From Paracoccaceae bacterium (lineage in GTDB: Bacteria; Pseudomonadota; Alphaproteobacteria; Rhodobacterales; Rhodobacteraceae), in the NCBI GenBank assembly GCA_902534325.1, contig CACAPQ010000010.1, forward strand, positions 1-64,000: DNA of 64,000 bases, given 5' to 3'. Positions 26,925 to 35,856 of this stretch are shown here, piece by piece. The notes under the pieces are model-generated. The model was not told where the DNA came from, did no database searches, and worked only from the letters and a program-made list of their open reading frames with translations. Every line of letters starts with the position of its first letter. The stretch's first letter is position 1. The position numbers and the translations under genes are program-made.

Positions 26925-28457
26925 TCACGCCAAATGAATATTAAATTCAGATCTAAGTTTTTTATCGATTATGGGATCAATTTTTTTCGCTGCATTGTTT
27001 AAGATATTTTCTTTTTTCTCAATTGCCTTTTGAATTAAATTAGGTTTACCAAGTTCAACCCACTCTTTGGGCGACGTTCTGTCTCCCAAAGATGGATAAA
27101 TATACTCAGTTTGCATCAGGCTTAATGTTTGCTCTGAACCTAAAAAATGCCCTGGCCCCTCTAAGCACGTACTTTTAATAACATCCAGGCTAACGCTGTC
27201 TTCAGTAACTTCAATACCTCTAACGCAGCGCATCGCTTGCCCCAAGAGATCGTCTCCAATGATCAAAGACTCGAGGCAAAACCCTAAAAGTGAAGCATGC
27301 ATTCCGGCTGCTTCATAAACCATGTTGAGGCCGGTGAGCCCAGCCATTACGTTCGACATAGCTTGTTCCCAGCCGGCTTGCATATCTGGCATTTTTGCAT
27401 CGGCAATTCCCGCTGCCGCGCCACCAGGTAAATCATAAAATCTATGCATTTGAGCGCATCCAGCTGTCAAAAGTGCTTGTTCGCCACTGCCGCCTGACAT
27501 GGCGCCAGTTCTCAAATCTGAAACAAAAGGCCATGTGCCAAAAATACAAGGATGGCCAGGCCTTATAGAATAGACATAAACTAAACCGGCAAGACATTCT
27601 GCGACGGCTTGGACAATTGCTCCGGCAATTGGTGCGGGTGCTGTCGCGCCGGCTTGACCAGCACTCAATAGTAAAATTGGCATACCAGCTTTTATGCAAG
27701 CTTCCATTACCTGGCAACTTTCGGTCGCAAATTTCATTGGAGGTACAACAAAACAATTTGAGTTGGAAACAAATGGCCGTTCGCGCCAAGCTGCCTCACC
27801 CCCGGCTATGGTATGTAGCATTTTTATGGCATCGGGAACAAAGGATGGTTCAGTAAATGAGGTGCCGACATGTTTTGTTGTACCAGCACAACACGCATAA
27901 ACAGTGTTGTAATCCATTTCCCTATTATCAACTATATCTCTACAAACCATTGGGCGCTGAAGAAAATGAATATTATCTAATTCGTTAACAATACAAGCAG
28001 CGTCAAAAAGGTCTTTAACTTTACTATCACGATACTCATTATTGAGGACATCGACGATATGAACTGCGGCACCAGCTGTACCAAAATGAACGCGATTTCC
28101 TGATAAATCCAGATCATGTTTTTGATCTCGGCCACACAAAATTACATTTCTATTTGCAGAAGCAAGTGCATCTTCTACAAGCGAACGGGGGTATCTTAAA
28201 CGCCCATCATCACCCAAAATAGCTCCGGCTTTGACCATATTATCGATACCAGATTGTGGAGCATCCGCTAAACCAATAAACTCCAGAGCATCCAATGCCG
28301 CGTTATGTATTTTTTTTTCACCCTCAGGAGATAAGGGGGAGTAAGATCCACCGAGCATACCAGCTTTAACTGGACGAAGATGTTCTGCTAGGGGAGCAGA
28401 TCGTGCTGTTCTTCGTGCTGTTCGACCTCCGGAGCGGCGGGAAATAGAATTAGACAT
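26925..28457 (-). CDS. Trimethylamine methyltransferase (MttB) family protein, non-pyrrolysine type
   Basis: This homologue of the corrinoid-dependent trimethylamine methyltransferase has 510 residues. The N-terminus is unusually basic (SRRSGGRTARRTARSAP), followed by the barrel that starts AGMLGGSYSPLSPEGEKKIH. The whole frame is read without an in-frame amber codon, so the pyrrolysine of methanogen MttB is absent. Non-pyrrolysine members include glycine betaine and other quaternary-amine demethylases, and the family is abundant in marine Rhodobacterales. No corrinoid protein gene is next to it, so the partner must lie elsewhere. Substrate unassigned. Confidence 0.88.
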   Translation of the reverse strand: MSNSISRRSGGRTARRTARSAPLAEHLRPVKAGMLGGSYSPLSPEGEKKIHNAALDALEFIGLADAPQSGIDNMVKAGAILGDDGRLRYPRSLVEDALASANRNVILCGRDQKHDLDLSGNRVHFGTAGAAVHIVDVLNNEYRDSKVKDLFDAACIVNELDNIHFLQRPMVCRDIVDNREMDYNTVYACCAGTTKHVGTSFTEPSFVPDAIKMLHTIAGGEAAWRERPFVSNSNCFVVPPMKFATESCQVMEACIKAGMPILLLSAGQAGATAPAPIAGAIVQAVAECLAGLVYVYSIRPGHPCIFGTWPFVSDLRTGAMSGGSGEQALLTAGCAQMHRFYDLPGGAAAGIADAKMPDMQAGWEQAMSNVMAGLTGLNMVYEAAGMHASLLGFCLESLIIGDDLLGQAMRCVRGIEVTEDSVSLDVIKSTCLEGPGHFLGSEQTLSLMQTEYIYPSLGDRTSPKEWVELGKPNLIQKAIEKKENILNNAAKKIDPIIDKKLRSEFNIHLA

Positions 28458-28682
28458 ATTGATTTACCGTTATTCAAGTTAAAGTAGCGCTTTAAATATT
28501 AGTAAATTTAAGGTCGCCCGCGAGCTGCGCGTCCCCTTGTTGCTCCGATAGTTACTTTAACCAGTTGTACTTTAGATATTTGATTCTGCATGTTTTTTCT
28601 CATACAAAAATGGGACTTCAATCAATAAGTAAAAGCTTGTCTGAATGCGACATCTTGTTTTGACATAATTCAGAAATTTTTA
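28458..28682 (-). other. Region between GDSL hydrolase and mttB-like gene
   Basis: These 225 bases contain the 27-codon Arg-rich frame (28508-28591) and a GC-rich patch at about 28513-28540 that stands out from AT-rich surroundings. No terminator or known riboswitch was recognised. The mttB promoter should lie here. Confidence 0.4.
28508..28591 (-). CDS. Possible short Arg-rich leader ORF upstream of mttB-like gene
   Basis: A 27-codon frame starts with ATG at 28591 and ends with TAA at 28508-28510, 50 bases before the mttB-like start on the same strand. It reads MQNQISKVQLVKVTIGAT and then RGRAARGRP. The Arg-rich end uses GC-rich codons unlike the surroundings and resembles in style the basic start of the MttB-like protein. 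No strong ribosome-binding site is seen. It could be a leader peptide, a small protein, a remnant or chance. Confidence 0.25.
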   Translation of the reverse strand: MQNQISKVQLVKVTIGATRGRAARGRP

Positions 28683-29330
28683 TTATGATAAGTTTGCCAA
28701 GATATAGTCTGCTACCGTTTTGCCCAATATTTTATGTGCTTCTGGTTCAAAATGAACGCCATCGGTTTCACTAGTTTCTATAAAATCACCAGCATTAATT
28801 TTGTTAGCTTCGTACTTTTCAGCAATTTGACTATAAAAATGATCTAGTGCAGCTGTTTTTTCTTTTGCATTGAAAAAAATTTTTTCTAAAGTGTTTTGCT
28901 CCTTAACTTGTGGAGGAGTAATAATTAGGATTTCAAAATTGTTATGTTTGCGCTGCATATCAGGCGTATTGGCGATATTTAAAAGACTAGCTAATCCCGA
29001 CGCGATTTGTGTTGCCTCTAATCCGAACTGAATTTTGCTATCGTTTGTTCCAAGCATGATTACCAGTAAATCAATTGGTCCATGGCTATCTAATGCGATT
29101 TTTAAACCAAGTTGCCCATTCATATGATCGCCCATTTCTGGATCGGGCAGGGAGGTAGTTCTTCCTGGAAGGCCTTCCTCTATAACTTTCCAGTCTGGAT
29201 TTAAATAATTTTGCATTATCATTGGCCAACGGATATTTTCTCCGTATCGAACACTATTTCCGTCTCTTAAAAGCATCGGAGGCGTGCCAAATGTATTACT
29301 ATCCCCAAATGCCAAAATTTTTTTAGTCAT
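28683..29330 (-). CDS. SGNH/GDSL-type esterase
   Basis: This serine hydrolase of the SGNH fold has 215 residues. Block I is LAFGDSNTFG with Ser11, the block III-type motif is LGTND, and block V is TDGVHFEPEAH carrying the catalytic Asp and His. There is no signal peptide, so it is cytoplasmic, similar to arylesterase or acyl-CoA thioesterase-like members. It is upstream of mttB on the same strand but 225 bases away. Substrate unknown. Confidence 0.9.
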   Translation of the reverse strand: MTKKILAFGDSNTFGTPPMLLRDGNSVRYGENIRWPMIMQNYLNPDWKVIEEGLPGRTTSLPDPEMGDHMNGQLGLKIALDSHGPIDLLVIMLGTNDSKIQFGLEATQIASGLASLLNIANTPDMQRKHNNFEILIITPPQVKEQNTLEKIFFNAKEKTAALDHFYSQIAEKYEANKINAGDFIETSETDGVHFEPEAHKILGKTVADYILANLS

Positions 29331-29599
29331 TTTTTAAACTTTCAATTTGAAAAACTGAAAAATATCTTCCTTATTTTCGATAAATTCCAAGAAATAAAGA
29401 TACATTTCAATTAGTTTATCAATGATTTTTATCTTCGAGATTGAGGGATTAATTGTAAATGTTCCATTGACAAGTAAAAAAAAAATAAACATAAGCCGCG
29501 GATAACATTAATTTAACAACGCCATCAGGCGCGCTGTTCCCGGCGGTTCAACCGAAACACATTTGTGGCCAAAGAACGCGATTATTTAGGAATATAGAT
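29331..29599 (+). other. Intergenic region and leader before rplU
   Basis: These 269 bases have no recognisable gene. They hold the rplU promoter and a conspicuously GC-rich stretch at 29521-29571 in otherwise AT-rich DNA. That stretch includes the palindrome CGGTTCAACCG at 29544-29554. The stretch lies within the expected 5' untranslated region and could be a structured or protein-bound leader; I do not recognise a known family. Confidence 0.4.
29467..29495 (+). promoter_or_regulatory. Candidate sigma70 promoter for rplU-rpmA
   Basis: A perfect TTGACA at 29467-29472 is followed by a 17-base spacer and CATAAG at 29490-29495 (four of six matches to the -10 consensus). This would give a leader of roughly 100 bases before rplU. 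Confidence 0.6.
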
Positions 29600-30340
29600 A
29601 TGTTTGCTGTCGTAAAAACAGGCGGAAAGCAGTATAAAGTTAAGACAGGCGATATTTTGCGTGTTGAGAGGCTAGCCGCAAACGCCGGTGACAAGGTGCA
29701 ATTTAATCAAATATTGATGCTTGGTGGAGATAAAACTGTTGTAGGCTCTCCCTTGGTTGCTGGAGCAGCCGTACAAGCGGATGTGATTGACCAGATTAAA
29801 GGTGAAAAAACTATAAAGTTTGTAAAGCGTAGACGAAAACACAGTTCAAAGCGAACTCGTGGGCATCGTCAATACTTAACGTTAGTTCAGGTTACAGACA
29901 TTTTGGCTACTGGTGCAGATAAATCGAAAGTGCAGGAAGCCGTTGGTTCGGGGTCGGTCGAATTTAAATTTGTTGAAAGTGTGAAACCAAAACAGTCAGC
30001 TGATTTGAAGACAAAGGCACAAAAATCTCCCAAGGAACCAGTTAAAAAAGAGGCTAAACCAGCCAAGGAAGTTAAGCCTGAGAAAGAAGCAAAAGCTAAA
30101 AAGTCGGTGCCGGCAAAAGAAAAAAAGGTAACGGCTTCAGTTTCTGATGATTTGAAACAGTTATCGGGTGTTGGTCCCGCGCTTGAGAAAAAACTGCACG
30201 CTGCTGGCGTCAAAAGTTTTGAGCAAATAGCCGCTTGGTCTGCAAAAGACGTAGAAGCGATTAATGAGAAAATTTCATCGAAAGGCCGCGTTGAAAAAGA
30301 AGGCTGGATCGATCAAGCTAAAGAAAAGCTTAAGGGATAA
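29600..30340 (+). CDS. rplU: 50S ribosomal protein L21 with C-terminal helix-hairpin-helix extension
   Basis: Residues 1-103 are a standard L21 ([18 protein letters not shown] at the start, [20 protein letters not shown]-like basic block). A Lys/Ala/Pro-rich linker follows at about 125-180. Then comes a helix-hairpin-helix-like module [15 protein letters not shown] with [14 protein letters not shown], ending at residue 246. Normal L21 is just over 100 residues. Rhodobacterales L21 proteins are known to carry such tails; the same module occurs at the end of some other proteins. Its role is unknown, perhaps rRNA contact. rpmA follows 12 bases downstream. Confidence 0.95.
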   Translation: MFAVVKTGGKQYKVKTGDILRVERLAANAGDKVQFNQILMLGGDKTVVGSPLVAGAAVQADVIDQIKGEKTIKFVKRRRKHSSKRTRGHRQYLTLVQVTDILATGADKSKVQEAVGSGSVEFKFVESVKPKQSADLKTKAQKSPKEPVKKEAKPAKEVKPEKEAKAKKSVPAKEKKVTASVSDDLKQLSGVGPALEKKLHAAGVKSFEQIAAWSAKDVEAINEKISSKGRVEKEGWIDQAKEKLKG

Positions 30341-30352
30341 GGAGAACTAGGT

Positions 30353-30622
30353 ATGGCACATAAAAAGGCTGGAGGGTCATCACGAAATGGACGTGACTCG
30401 GCAGGTAGAAGACTTGGTGTAAAAATCTTCGGAGGCCAGTCTGCTATCCCAGGTAACATCATCGTTCGTCAGCGAGGTACTAAAATGTGGCCAGGAGAGG
30501 GCGTTGGGATGGGCAAAGATCACACTATCTTTGCAACAGTTGAGGGCAATGTGAAGTTTCATAAAGGATTGAAAAACCGCACATTTATTTCAGTTTTACC
30601 TTCTAGCAAAGCCGCTGAATAA
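30353..30622 (+). CDS. rpmA: 50S ribosomal protein L27
   Basis: L27 reaches the peptidyl-transferase centre with its N-terminal tail. The 89 residues start [16 protein letters not shown], the invariant family N-terminus, with no cleavable Firmicutes-type extension. GGAG lies 8 bases before the ATG. It forms the conserved rplU-rpmA pair and is followed by a strong terminator. Confidence 0.97.
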   Translation: MAHKKAGGSSRNGRDSAGRRLGVKIFGGQSAIPGNIIVRQRGTKMWPGEGVGMGKDHTIFATVEGNVKFHKGLKNRTFISVLPSSKAAE

Positions 30623-30646
30623 GCTATTAAAATATTAATTTTATAG

Positions 30647-30676
30647 AGGCTCGGCATGCTTGCCGAGCCTTTTTAT
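30647..30676 (+). terminator. Rho-independent terminator after rpmA
   Basis: AGGCTCGGCA at 30647-30656 pairs perfectly with TGCCGAGCCT at 30661-30670 around a 4-base loop, followed by a T-rich run. This is the strongest terminator in the window. Confidence 0.93.
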
Positions 30677-30683
30677 TTAGATT

Positions 30684-31292
30684 GTGAAAAATTTAATGGT
30701 ACTCTCTTTATTTCATTTTTTACTATTTGCCTTCAGTCAAATTGCTACTCCAGGGCCAGCAAATATGATTATGCTATCTACTGGTGCAAAGTATGGTTTT
30801 CGTAATGCACTCCCTTTTGTATTTGGCGTAATTGTCGGAAAACAAATAATAATTTGGCCGATTGGTTTCGGCTTGATGCTCATAAATAAAGACCATCCTT
30901 ATATTTTTATTTTTTTTAAGTATATTTCTGCTGGGTATATTTTATGGTTAGCTTGGCGTATAGCCAATATGCGTATATCAGCAAAAACGTCTGATAGGCC
31001 GGCCCCTGGTTTTCTTTCTGGTCTCATAGTACATCCCCTGAATCCAAAAGCTTGGGCTTTAATAACAACAGGTTTTACTAATTTTGTAGATCCAATAAGT
31101 CCCGTTCTTTATTCTACCGCAACTGTCGCTTTTTGTTTATTTGGTGTTCAGGTTGTTTGCCATCCCATTTGGACCCTCTTTGGTGAAAGAATAGCAATAT
31201 TGGTGAGTGGGTCAGTATACGAGCGGTATCTAATGCTATTTTTTGCAGGGCTTACAGTAATATTTGTTAGCCTTGCGATTTCGAGCTCATAA
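30684..31292 (+). CDS. LysE family translocator
   Basis: This membrane exporter of the LysE/RhtB superfamily has 202 residues and about six helices. The N-terminal motif SQIATPGPANMIMLSTGAKYG matches the family hallmark, and LNPKAWALITTG matches the second conserved block. Members export amino acids such as lysine, threonine or homoserine lactone; the substrate here is unknown. The start may be GTG 30684 or ATG 30696. It lies just after the rpmA terminator and before obgE. Confidence 0.88.
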   Translation: MKNLMVLSLFHFLLFAFSQIATPGPANMIMLSTGAKYGFRNALPFVFGVIVGKQIIIWPIGFGLMLINKDHPYIFIFFKYISAGYILWLAWRIANMRISAKTSDRPAPGFLSGLIVHPLNPKAWALITTGFTNFVDPISPVLYSTATVAFCLFGVQVVCHPIWTLFGERIAILVSGSVYERYLMLFFAGLTVIFVSLAISSS

Positions 31293-31400
31293 TTTAAAAT
31301 TTTGTTTGAGCCACAATAATTTCGTTGAGCGGTTTAAACGAAAACCTTGAGACATTGCAATAAAAGGTTTATCGCGGGGAAAAGATATGAAAGTCGCTCT

Positions 31401-32438
31401 ATGAAGTTTTTGGATCTAGTCAAAGTATACATCCGTTCAGGCTCTGGAGGGGCGGGTTCGGTTAGTTTTCGGCGTGAGAAAAATATAGAATTTGGAGGAC
31501 CTGATGGAGGTAACGGGGGACATGGTGGTTCTGTTTGGGTAGAAGCTGTGGGAGGCTTGAATACACTCATTGACTTTCGCTATCAACAACACTTCTTTGC
31601 TGACAATGGAAAGAGCGGTATGGGAAAGCAACGTTCTGGACCCCATGGAAATGATAAAGTTTTGAAGGTGCCAGTCGGAACAGAAATTCTAGATGAAGAT
31701 CAAGAAACTTTGTTAGCTGATTTAACCGAAGTGGGAAGTCGTGCTTTATTGGCTGAAGGAGGTAACGGTGGCTTTGGAAATCTACATTTTAAATCATCGA
31801 CTAATCAAGCCCCAAGGAAAGCCAACCCAGGTCAAGAGGGTGTTGAGAGAACAATTTGGTTGCGATTAAAATTAATTGCTGATGTTGGATTGCTTGGTAT
31901 GCCAAATGCTGGGAAATCCACGTTTCTTTCTGCAACATCTAATGCACGCCCCAAAATAGCAGATTATCCTTTCACAACACTCTATCCGAATTTAGGAGTG
32001 GTAGGCATCGACTCCAGTGAATTTGTCGTTGCCGATATACCAGGTCTGATTGAGGGAGCGCATTTAGGACATGGGTTGGGTGATCTTTTCCTTGGGCATG
32101 TGGAGCGTTGTTCTGTACTAGTACATATTATAGATATTACAAATGATAATTTTATTAATAATTACAGAATTATAATGAAAGAAGTTAATCAATATGGAAG
32201 TGCGCTGTCAGATAAACCTCGTATAACAGTATTGAATAAAATAGATGCCTTCGGTGAAGGTGAAAGAAAGTTATATAAAGAACAACTGGAAAAAATTATT
32301 GACGAACCAGTATTTATGATTTCCGCTGTAAGCGGAGAAGGAATTGAAAATCTGCTTAGAGCAATTCGTATTGAAGTCGATAAGGGAAAAGTCCCAGATG
32401 TCGAGGAAGAGCTAGGGTCGTTAGAATGGCATCCTTAA
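31401..32438 (+). CDS. obgE: GTPase Obg
   Basis: This ribosome-associated GTPase is involved in 50S maturation. The ATG at 31401 is chosen because [14 protein letters not shown] is the conserved N-terminus; the frame is open 18 codons further up to a TTG without family similarity. The 345 residues contain the glycine-rich Obg fold ([14 protein letters not shown]), G1 [13 protein letters not shown]3 [16 protein letters not shown] and G4 NKIDAF. It overlaps proB by 13 bases. The order rplU-rpmA-obgE-proBA is conserved in alphaproteobacteria. Confidence 0.96.
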   Translation: MKFLDLVKVYIRSGSGGAGSVSFRREKNIEFGGPDGGNGGHGGSVWVEAVGGLNTLIDFRYQQHFFADNGKSGMGKQRSGPHGNDKVLKVPVGTEILDEDQETLLADLTEVGSRALLAEGGNGGFGNLHFKSSTNQAPRKANPGQEGVERTIWLRLKLIADVGLLGMPNAGKSTFLSATSNARPKIADYPFTTLYPNLGVVGIDSSEFVVADIPGLIEGAHLGHGLGDLFLGHVERCSVLVHIIDITNDNFINNYRIIMKEVNQYGSALSDKPRITVLNKIDAFGEGERKLYKEQLEKIIDEPVFMISAVSGEGIENLLRAIRIEVDKGKVPDVEEELGSLEWHP

Positions 32439-33532
32439 CTAAAGCGAAACGTATTGTAATAAAAGTGGGCTCAACTCTATTGGTAGATAAAAACTCTGGA
32501 GATTTGAACTTAACTTGGCTTGAGTCCTTGGCTTCGGATGTGTTTTCACTTAAATCTAGGGGTATCGATATTGTGTTAGTGTCTTCTGGCTCTATTGCTC
32601 TTGGACGGGGAACTCTTGGATTACAAGATGCTGAACTTTCTTTAGAGAATAGTCAGGCCTCGGCTGCAGTTGGTCAGATTAGGCTGGCCCGTGCATATGA
32701 GGAAGTACTAGCGCCATTCTCTGTTAAGACTGCACAAATATTAGTTACCTTAGAGGATAGTGCTAATCGCAGAAGATATCTAAACACGCGGGCTACTATG
32801 GAAAGGCTACTAACTTTTGGTGTTGTGCCGATAGTTAACGAGAACGATACTGTTGCTACCGATGAAATACGTTATGGAGACAACGATAGGTTGGCTGCCC
32901 AGATCGCGGCGACGGTTAGTGCTGATAACTTGATCTTATTATCCGATGTTGATGGTTTGTATTCGAGTAATCCTTTAACAAATCCAGATGCAAAAAGATT
33001 AGATATTATTAAAGAAATAACCCCGGAAATCGAGGAAATGGCAGGTGAAGGCGTTTCGGGTATTTCTAAGGGTGGAATGATAACAAAACTTATGGCGGCT
33101 CGAACAGCTACGCAGGCTGGTTGCGCTATGGTAATTACCAAAGGAGACGTTCCCAGCCCGATAACCGAGCTTGAGAGCGGAGCAAATTGCACTTGGTTTA
33201 AGCCGAGTATAGATCCACAAACCGCCAGAAAAAGATGGATCTCATCCCAGAAGTCTGTTGGTAAATTGATCATTGATCAGGGCGCTATGACTGCTTTAAT
33301 AGATGGAAAGAGCCTGCTTCCTATTGGTGTAACCAGTATTGAGGGTAATTTTTCAAGAGGAGATATTGTGAGTATTTATTCAACCAATGGACGTGAATTG
33401 GCGAAAGGTATATGTGCATATCCTGCAGTAGAAGCAAAATTAATTATTGGCCAAAATAGTAATGAAATAGAAACCATTCTTGGTTATGCTGGTAGGGCTG
33501 CGGTGGTTCACCGAGATGATTTAGCAATTTAA
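32426..33532 (+). CDS. proB: Glutamate 5-kinase
   Basis: ProB phosphorylates glutamate to gamma-glutamyl phosphate, the first step of proline synthesis. The 368 residues have the amino acid kinase domain ([54 protein letters not shown]). A C-terminal PUA domain follows from about residue 275. It starts inside the end of obgE and ends 8 bases before proA, so the unit is translationally linked. Confidence 0.96.
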   Translation: MASLTKAKRIVIKVGSTLLVDKNSGDLNLTWLESLASDVFSLKSRGIDIVLVSSGSIALGRGTLGLQDAELSLENSQASAAVGQIRLARAYEEVLAPFSVKTAQILVTLEDSANRRRYLNTRATMERLLTFGVVPIVNENDTVATDEIRYGDNDRLAAQIAATVSADNLILLSDVDGLYSSNPLTNPDAKRLDIIKEITPEIEEMAGEGVSGISKGGMITKLMAARTATQAGCAMVITKGDVPSPITELESGANCTWFKPSIDPQTARKRWISSQKSVGKLIIDQGAMTALIDGKSLLPIGVTSIEGNFSRGDIVSIYSTNGRELAKGICAYPAVEAKLIIGQNSNEIETILGYAGRAAVVHRDDLAI

Positions 33533-33540
33533 GGTTGGTA

Positions 33541-34797
33541 ATGTCAGACATACATTCTCTAGTTGTTGATATAGGTAAAAAAGCTCGAGAAGCATCTCGA
33601 AGGCTAGCTGTTGCATCTAGTCTGCAAAAAAAAGATGCGTTAATTTTTGGTGCTGACTCAATCAGGGAAAACACTGCAAATATATTAGAACAAAATAAAA
33701 AAGACCTAGATTTTGGAGAGTCCAAAGGCTTGTCAAATGCTTTGATGGATCGATTGCTTTTAAATGAAGAGCGAATAGGTTCAATGATTGATGGTCTGCA
33801 AGCGATTGCCAATCAAGACGATCCTATTGGTGAAATTATGCAGGCATGGAGACGCCCAAATGGTCTTGAAATTAAAAGAGTTCGTACGCCCTTAGGGGTA
33901 ATTGGCGTAATATATGAAAGTCGTCCAAACGTAACCGCTGACGCGGGTGCCCTTTGTTTAAAAGCAGGAAATGCAGTAATTTTGCGAGGGGGTTCTGAAA
34001 GCTATAACAGTTCCATTGCCATACATAATTGTCTGCAAGAAGGCTTGTCAAAGGCAAATTTACCTAAGAACTCTATTCAGCTTATCCCAACGAAAGACAG
34101 GGCTGCGGTTGCGAGTCTTCTAAAATTGACTGAATATATTGATGTTATTGTGCCTAGAGGCGGTAAAAGTCTGGTTGGGCTGGTGCAATCGGAGGCAAGA
34201 GTTCCGGTGTTTGCGCATCTAGAGGGAATTGTTCACATATATCTTGATAAAACTGCGGATCCAAGAAAAGCATTTGATGTGATTTTGAACTCAAAAACGA
34301 GGCGCACTGGAATCTGTGGTGCTGCAGAGTGCTTATTAATCAACAAAGATATACTAAACGGCTTGGGTTCTGAGATCGTTAAAATGCTTCTTGATTCTGG
34401 AGTAGAGGTAAGAGCTGACAAAGAGGTAGCTAAAATACCCGGAACAGTCGCAGCTAATAAAGATGATTGGGGTAATGAATTTTTAGATAGCAAAATAGCA
34501 GTTAGAGCCGTGGCTAATCTGGACGAAGCAATAAATCATATTCAAAACTACAGTTCGGGTCATACAGATTGTATAATCACAGAAAATTTAGAGGTTCGAG
34601 ATGAATTTTTTACTCAGCTAGACAGCGCTATTTTAATGCATAACGCTTCAACACAATTTGCTGATGGTGGAGAGTTTGGTATGGGAGCAGAAATAGGCAT
34701 TGCAACTGGAAAGTTGCATGCAAGAGGGCCCGTTGGAACTGTTCAGTTAACTTCATTTAAGTATCTCGTCGAAGGGCAGGGAACGATCAGAAAGTGA
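33541..34797 (+). CDS. proA: Gamma-glutamyl phosphate reductase
   Basis: ProA reduces gamma-glutamyl phosphate to glutamate semialdehyde with NADPH. ATG 33541 is preferred to TTG 33535 because AAGG at 33531-33534 is well placed; this gives 418 residues. Landmarks are [16 protein letters not shown], the catalytic Cys in RTGICGAAE and the C-terminal [16 protein letters not shown]. It forms the classic proBA pair. Confidence 0.96.
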   Translation: MSDIHSLVVDIGKKAREASRRLAVASSLQKKDALIFGADSIRENTANILEQNKKDLDFGESKGLSNALMDRLLLNEERIGSMIDGLQAIANQDDPIGEIMQAWRRPNGLEIKRVRTPLGVIGVIYESRPNVTADAGALCLKAGNAVILRGGSESYNSSIAIHNCLQEGLSKANLPKNSIQLIPTKDRAAVASLLKLTEYIDVIVPRGGKSLVGLVQSEARVPVFAHLEGIVHIYLDKTADPRKAFDVILNSKTRRTGICGAAECLLINKDILNGLGSEIVKMLLDSGVEVRADKEVAKIPGTVAANKDDWGNEFLDSKIAVRAVANLDEAINHIQNYSSGHTDCIITENLEVRDEFFTQLDSAILMHNASTQFADGGEFGMGAEIGIATGKLHARGPVGTVQLTSFKYLVEGQGTIRK

Positions 34798-34845
34798 TTG
34801 TCTTTTTAATTTTTTGATTAACTAGTTCAAGTAAAGGAGACAAGT

Positions 34846-35025
34846 TTGGATGATTTAAACCCATTTTTAGAACCTGGGATGTATGTGCGTCACCCAACTG
34901 AAAGAGATTGGGGTGTTGGGCAGGTTCAATCATCGATCAAAGGAAAAGTAACAGTGAACTTTGAAGAAAATGGTAAAGTTGTAATCGATGGGACACGCAT
35001 TAGTTTAGAAATTGTTTCGAATTAA
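34846..35025 (+). CDS. Small DUF3553 protein
   Basis: A 59-residue protein reads from TTG 34846, with an excellent AAAGGAGA ribosome-binding site at 34833-34840 and a 5-base spacing. The sequence DDLNPFLEPGMYVRHPTER, then WGVGQVQS, VNFEENGKVV and IDGTRISLE match the DUF3553 family of alphaproteobacteria, short beta-rich proteins of unknown function. It lies 48 bases after proA and 60 before olsB, where the family is usually found. The internal Met at codon 12 would remove part of the domain, so TTG is favoured. Confidence 0.85.
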   Translation: MDDLNPFLEPGMYVRHPTERDWGVGQVQSSIKGKVTVNFEENGKVVIDGTRISLEIVSN

Positions 35026-35085
35026 TCTATAATCTTAACCATACTTATCATTACACTATAATTTTAAAATTATTAACAGAAATCG

Positions 35086-35856
35086 ATGCTTCAACATACT
35101 CCAAAATTTAGAACAAAAATTGCTGATAGCCCATCCGAGTTTATAGCTGCACAAAAATTGCGCTATCGTGTTTTTGTTCATGAGTTGGGTGGTGGTGGAG
35201 ATATGGTTGATCATGATTTGGGCTTGGAACGAGATCGTTTTGATCCTTATTTTGATCATATCCTTCTGTTTGATGATGCTCGAAAAAATAATCCAATTAT
35301 AGGCGTTTACAGGGTTATGACTTGTGAAAAAGCTTTTGAACTTGGAGAATTTTATAGTGATGAAGAGTATGATCTGTCAGTGCTGCGTCGATCTGGTAAA
35401 AAGTTACTCGAGTTGGGCAGGTCATGTTTGGAATATGATTATCGGGGGGGGACTGCTTTAGCTTATTTATGGCAGGCAGTGGCAAACTATGCATTAGAGC
35501 GGAAAGTAGAAATTCTATTTGGCGTGGCTAGCTTTCATGGGACAGATGTATCGGAACTAGCTGAACCATTAAGTTTATTGCATCATCAGTATTTGGCTGA
35601 TGAAAAATTAAGGCCAGTTGCAAAGAAGCCGTTCAATCAGAAAATGAATATTTTAGAACCAGATGTAATTGATCGAAAATCGGCTGTTTTAAAAATGCCT
35701 GCTTTGATTAAAAGCTATATAAAGCTGGGAGGGAAAGTTGGTTTGGATGCCTATGTGGATCATAAATTCAATACCACAGATGTATGCTTGATTATGGATG
35801 CCTCATTGGTAGACCCAAAAAGGAAAAGTTTTTTTGCCAAAGGAGACCTTGATTGA
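35086..35856 (+). CDS. olsB: L-ornithine N-alpha-acyltransferase
   Basis: This GNAT-fold enzyme transfers a 3-hydroxyacyl group from acyl carrier protein to ornithine, giving lyso-ornithine lipid. The 256 residues have the hallmarks AAQKLRYRVFVHELGG, DHILLFDD, ELGRSCLEYDYRGGTA and PKAF-like PVAKKPFNQ in the usual positions. It overlaps olsA by 4 bases, and the two form the complete ornithine-lipid pathway. Ornithine lipids replace phospholipids under phosphate limitation in marine bacteria; regulation by phosphate is not visible here. Confidence 0.92.
   Translation: MLQHTPKFRTKIADSPSEFIAAQKLRYRVFVHELGGGGDMVDHDLGLERDRFDPYFDHILLFDDARKNNPIIGVYRVMTCEKAFELGEFYSDEEYDLSVLRRSGKKLLELGRSCLEYDYRGGTALAYLWQAVANYALERKVEILFGVASFHGTDVSELAEPLSLLHHQYLADEKLRPVAKKPFNQKMNILEPDVIDRKSAVLKMPALIKSYIKLGGKVGLDAYVDHKFNTTDVCLIMDASLVDPKRKSFFAKGDLD

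Noticed and set aside
26925-28457. Pyrrolysine-containing trimethylamine methyltransferase
   Set aside because: The frame is complete over 510 codons with no internal TAG, and no pyl genes are seen, so it is a non-pyrrolysine paralogue.
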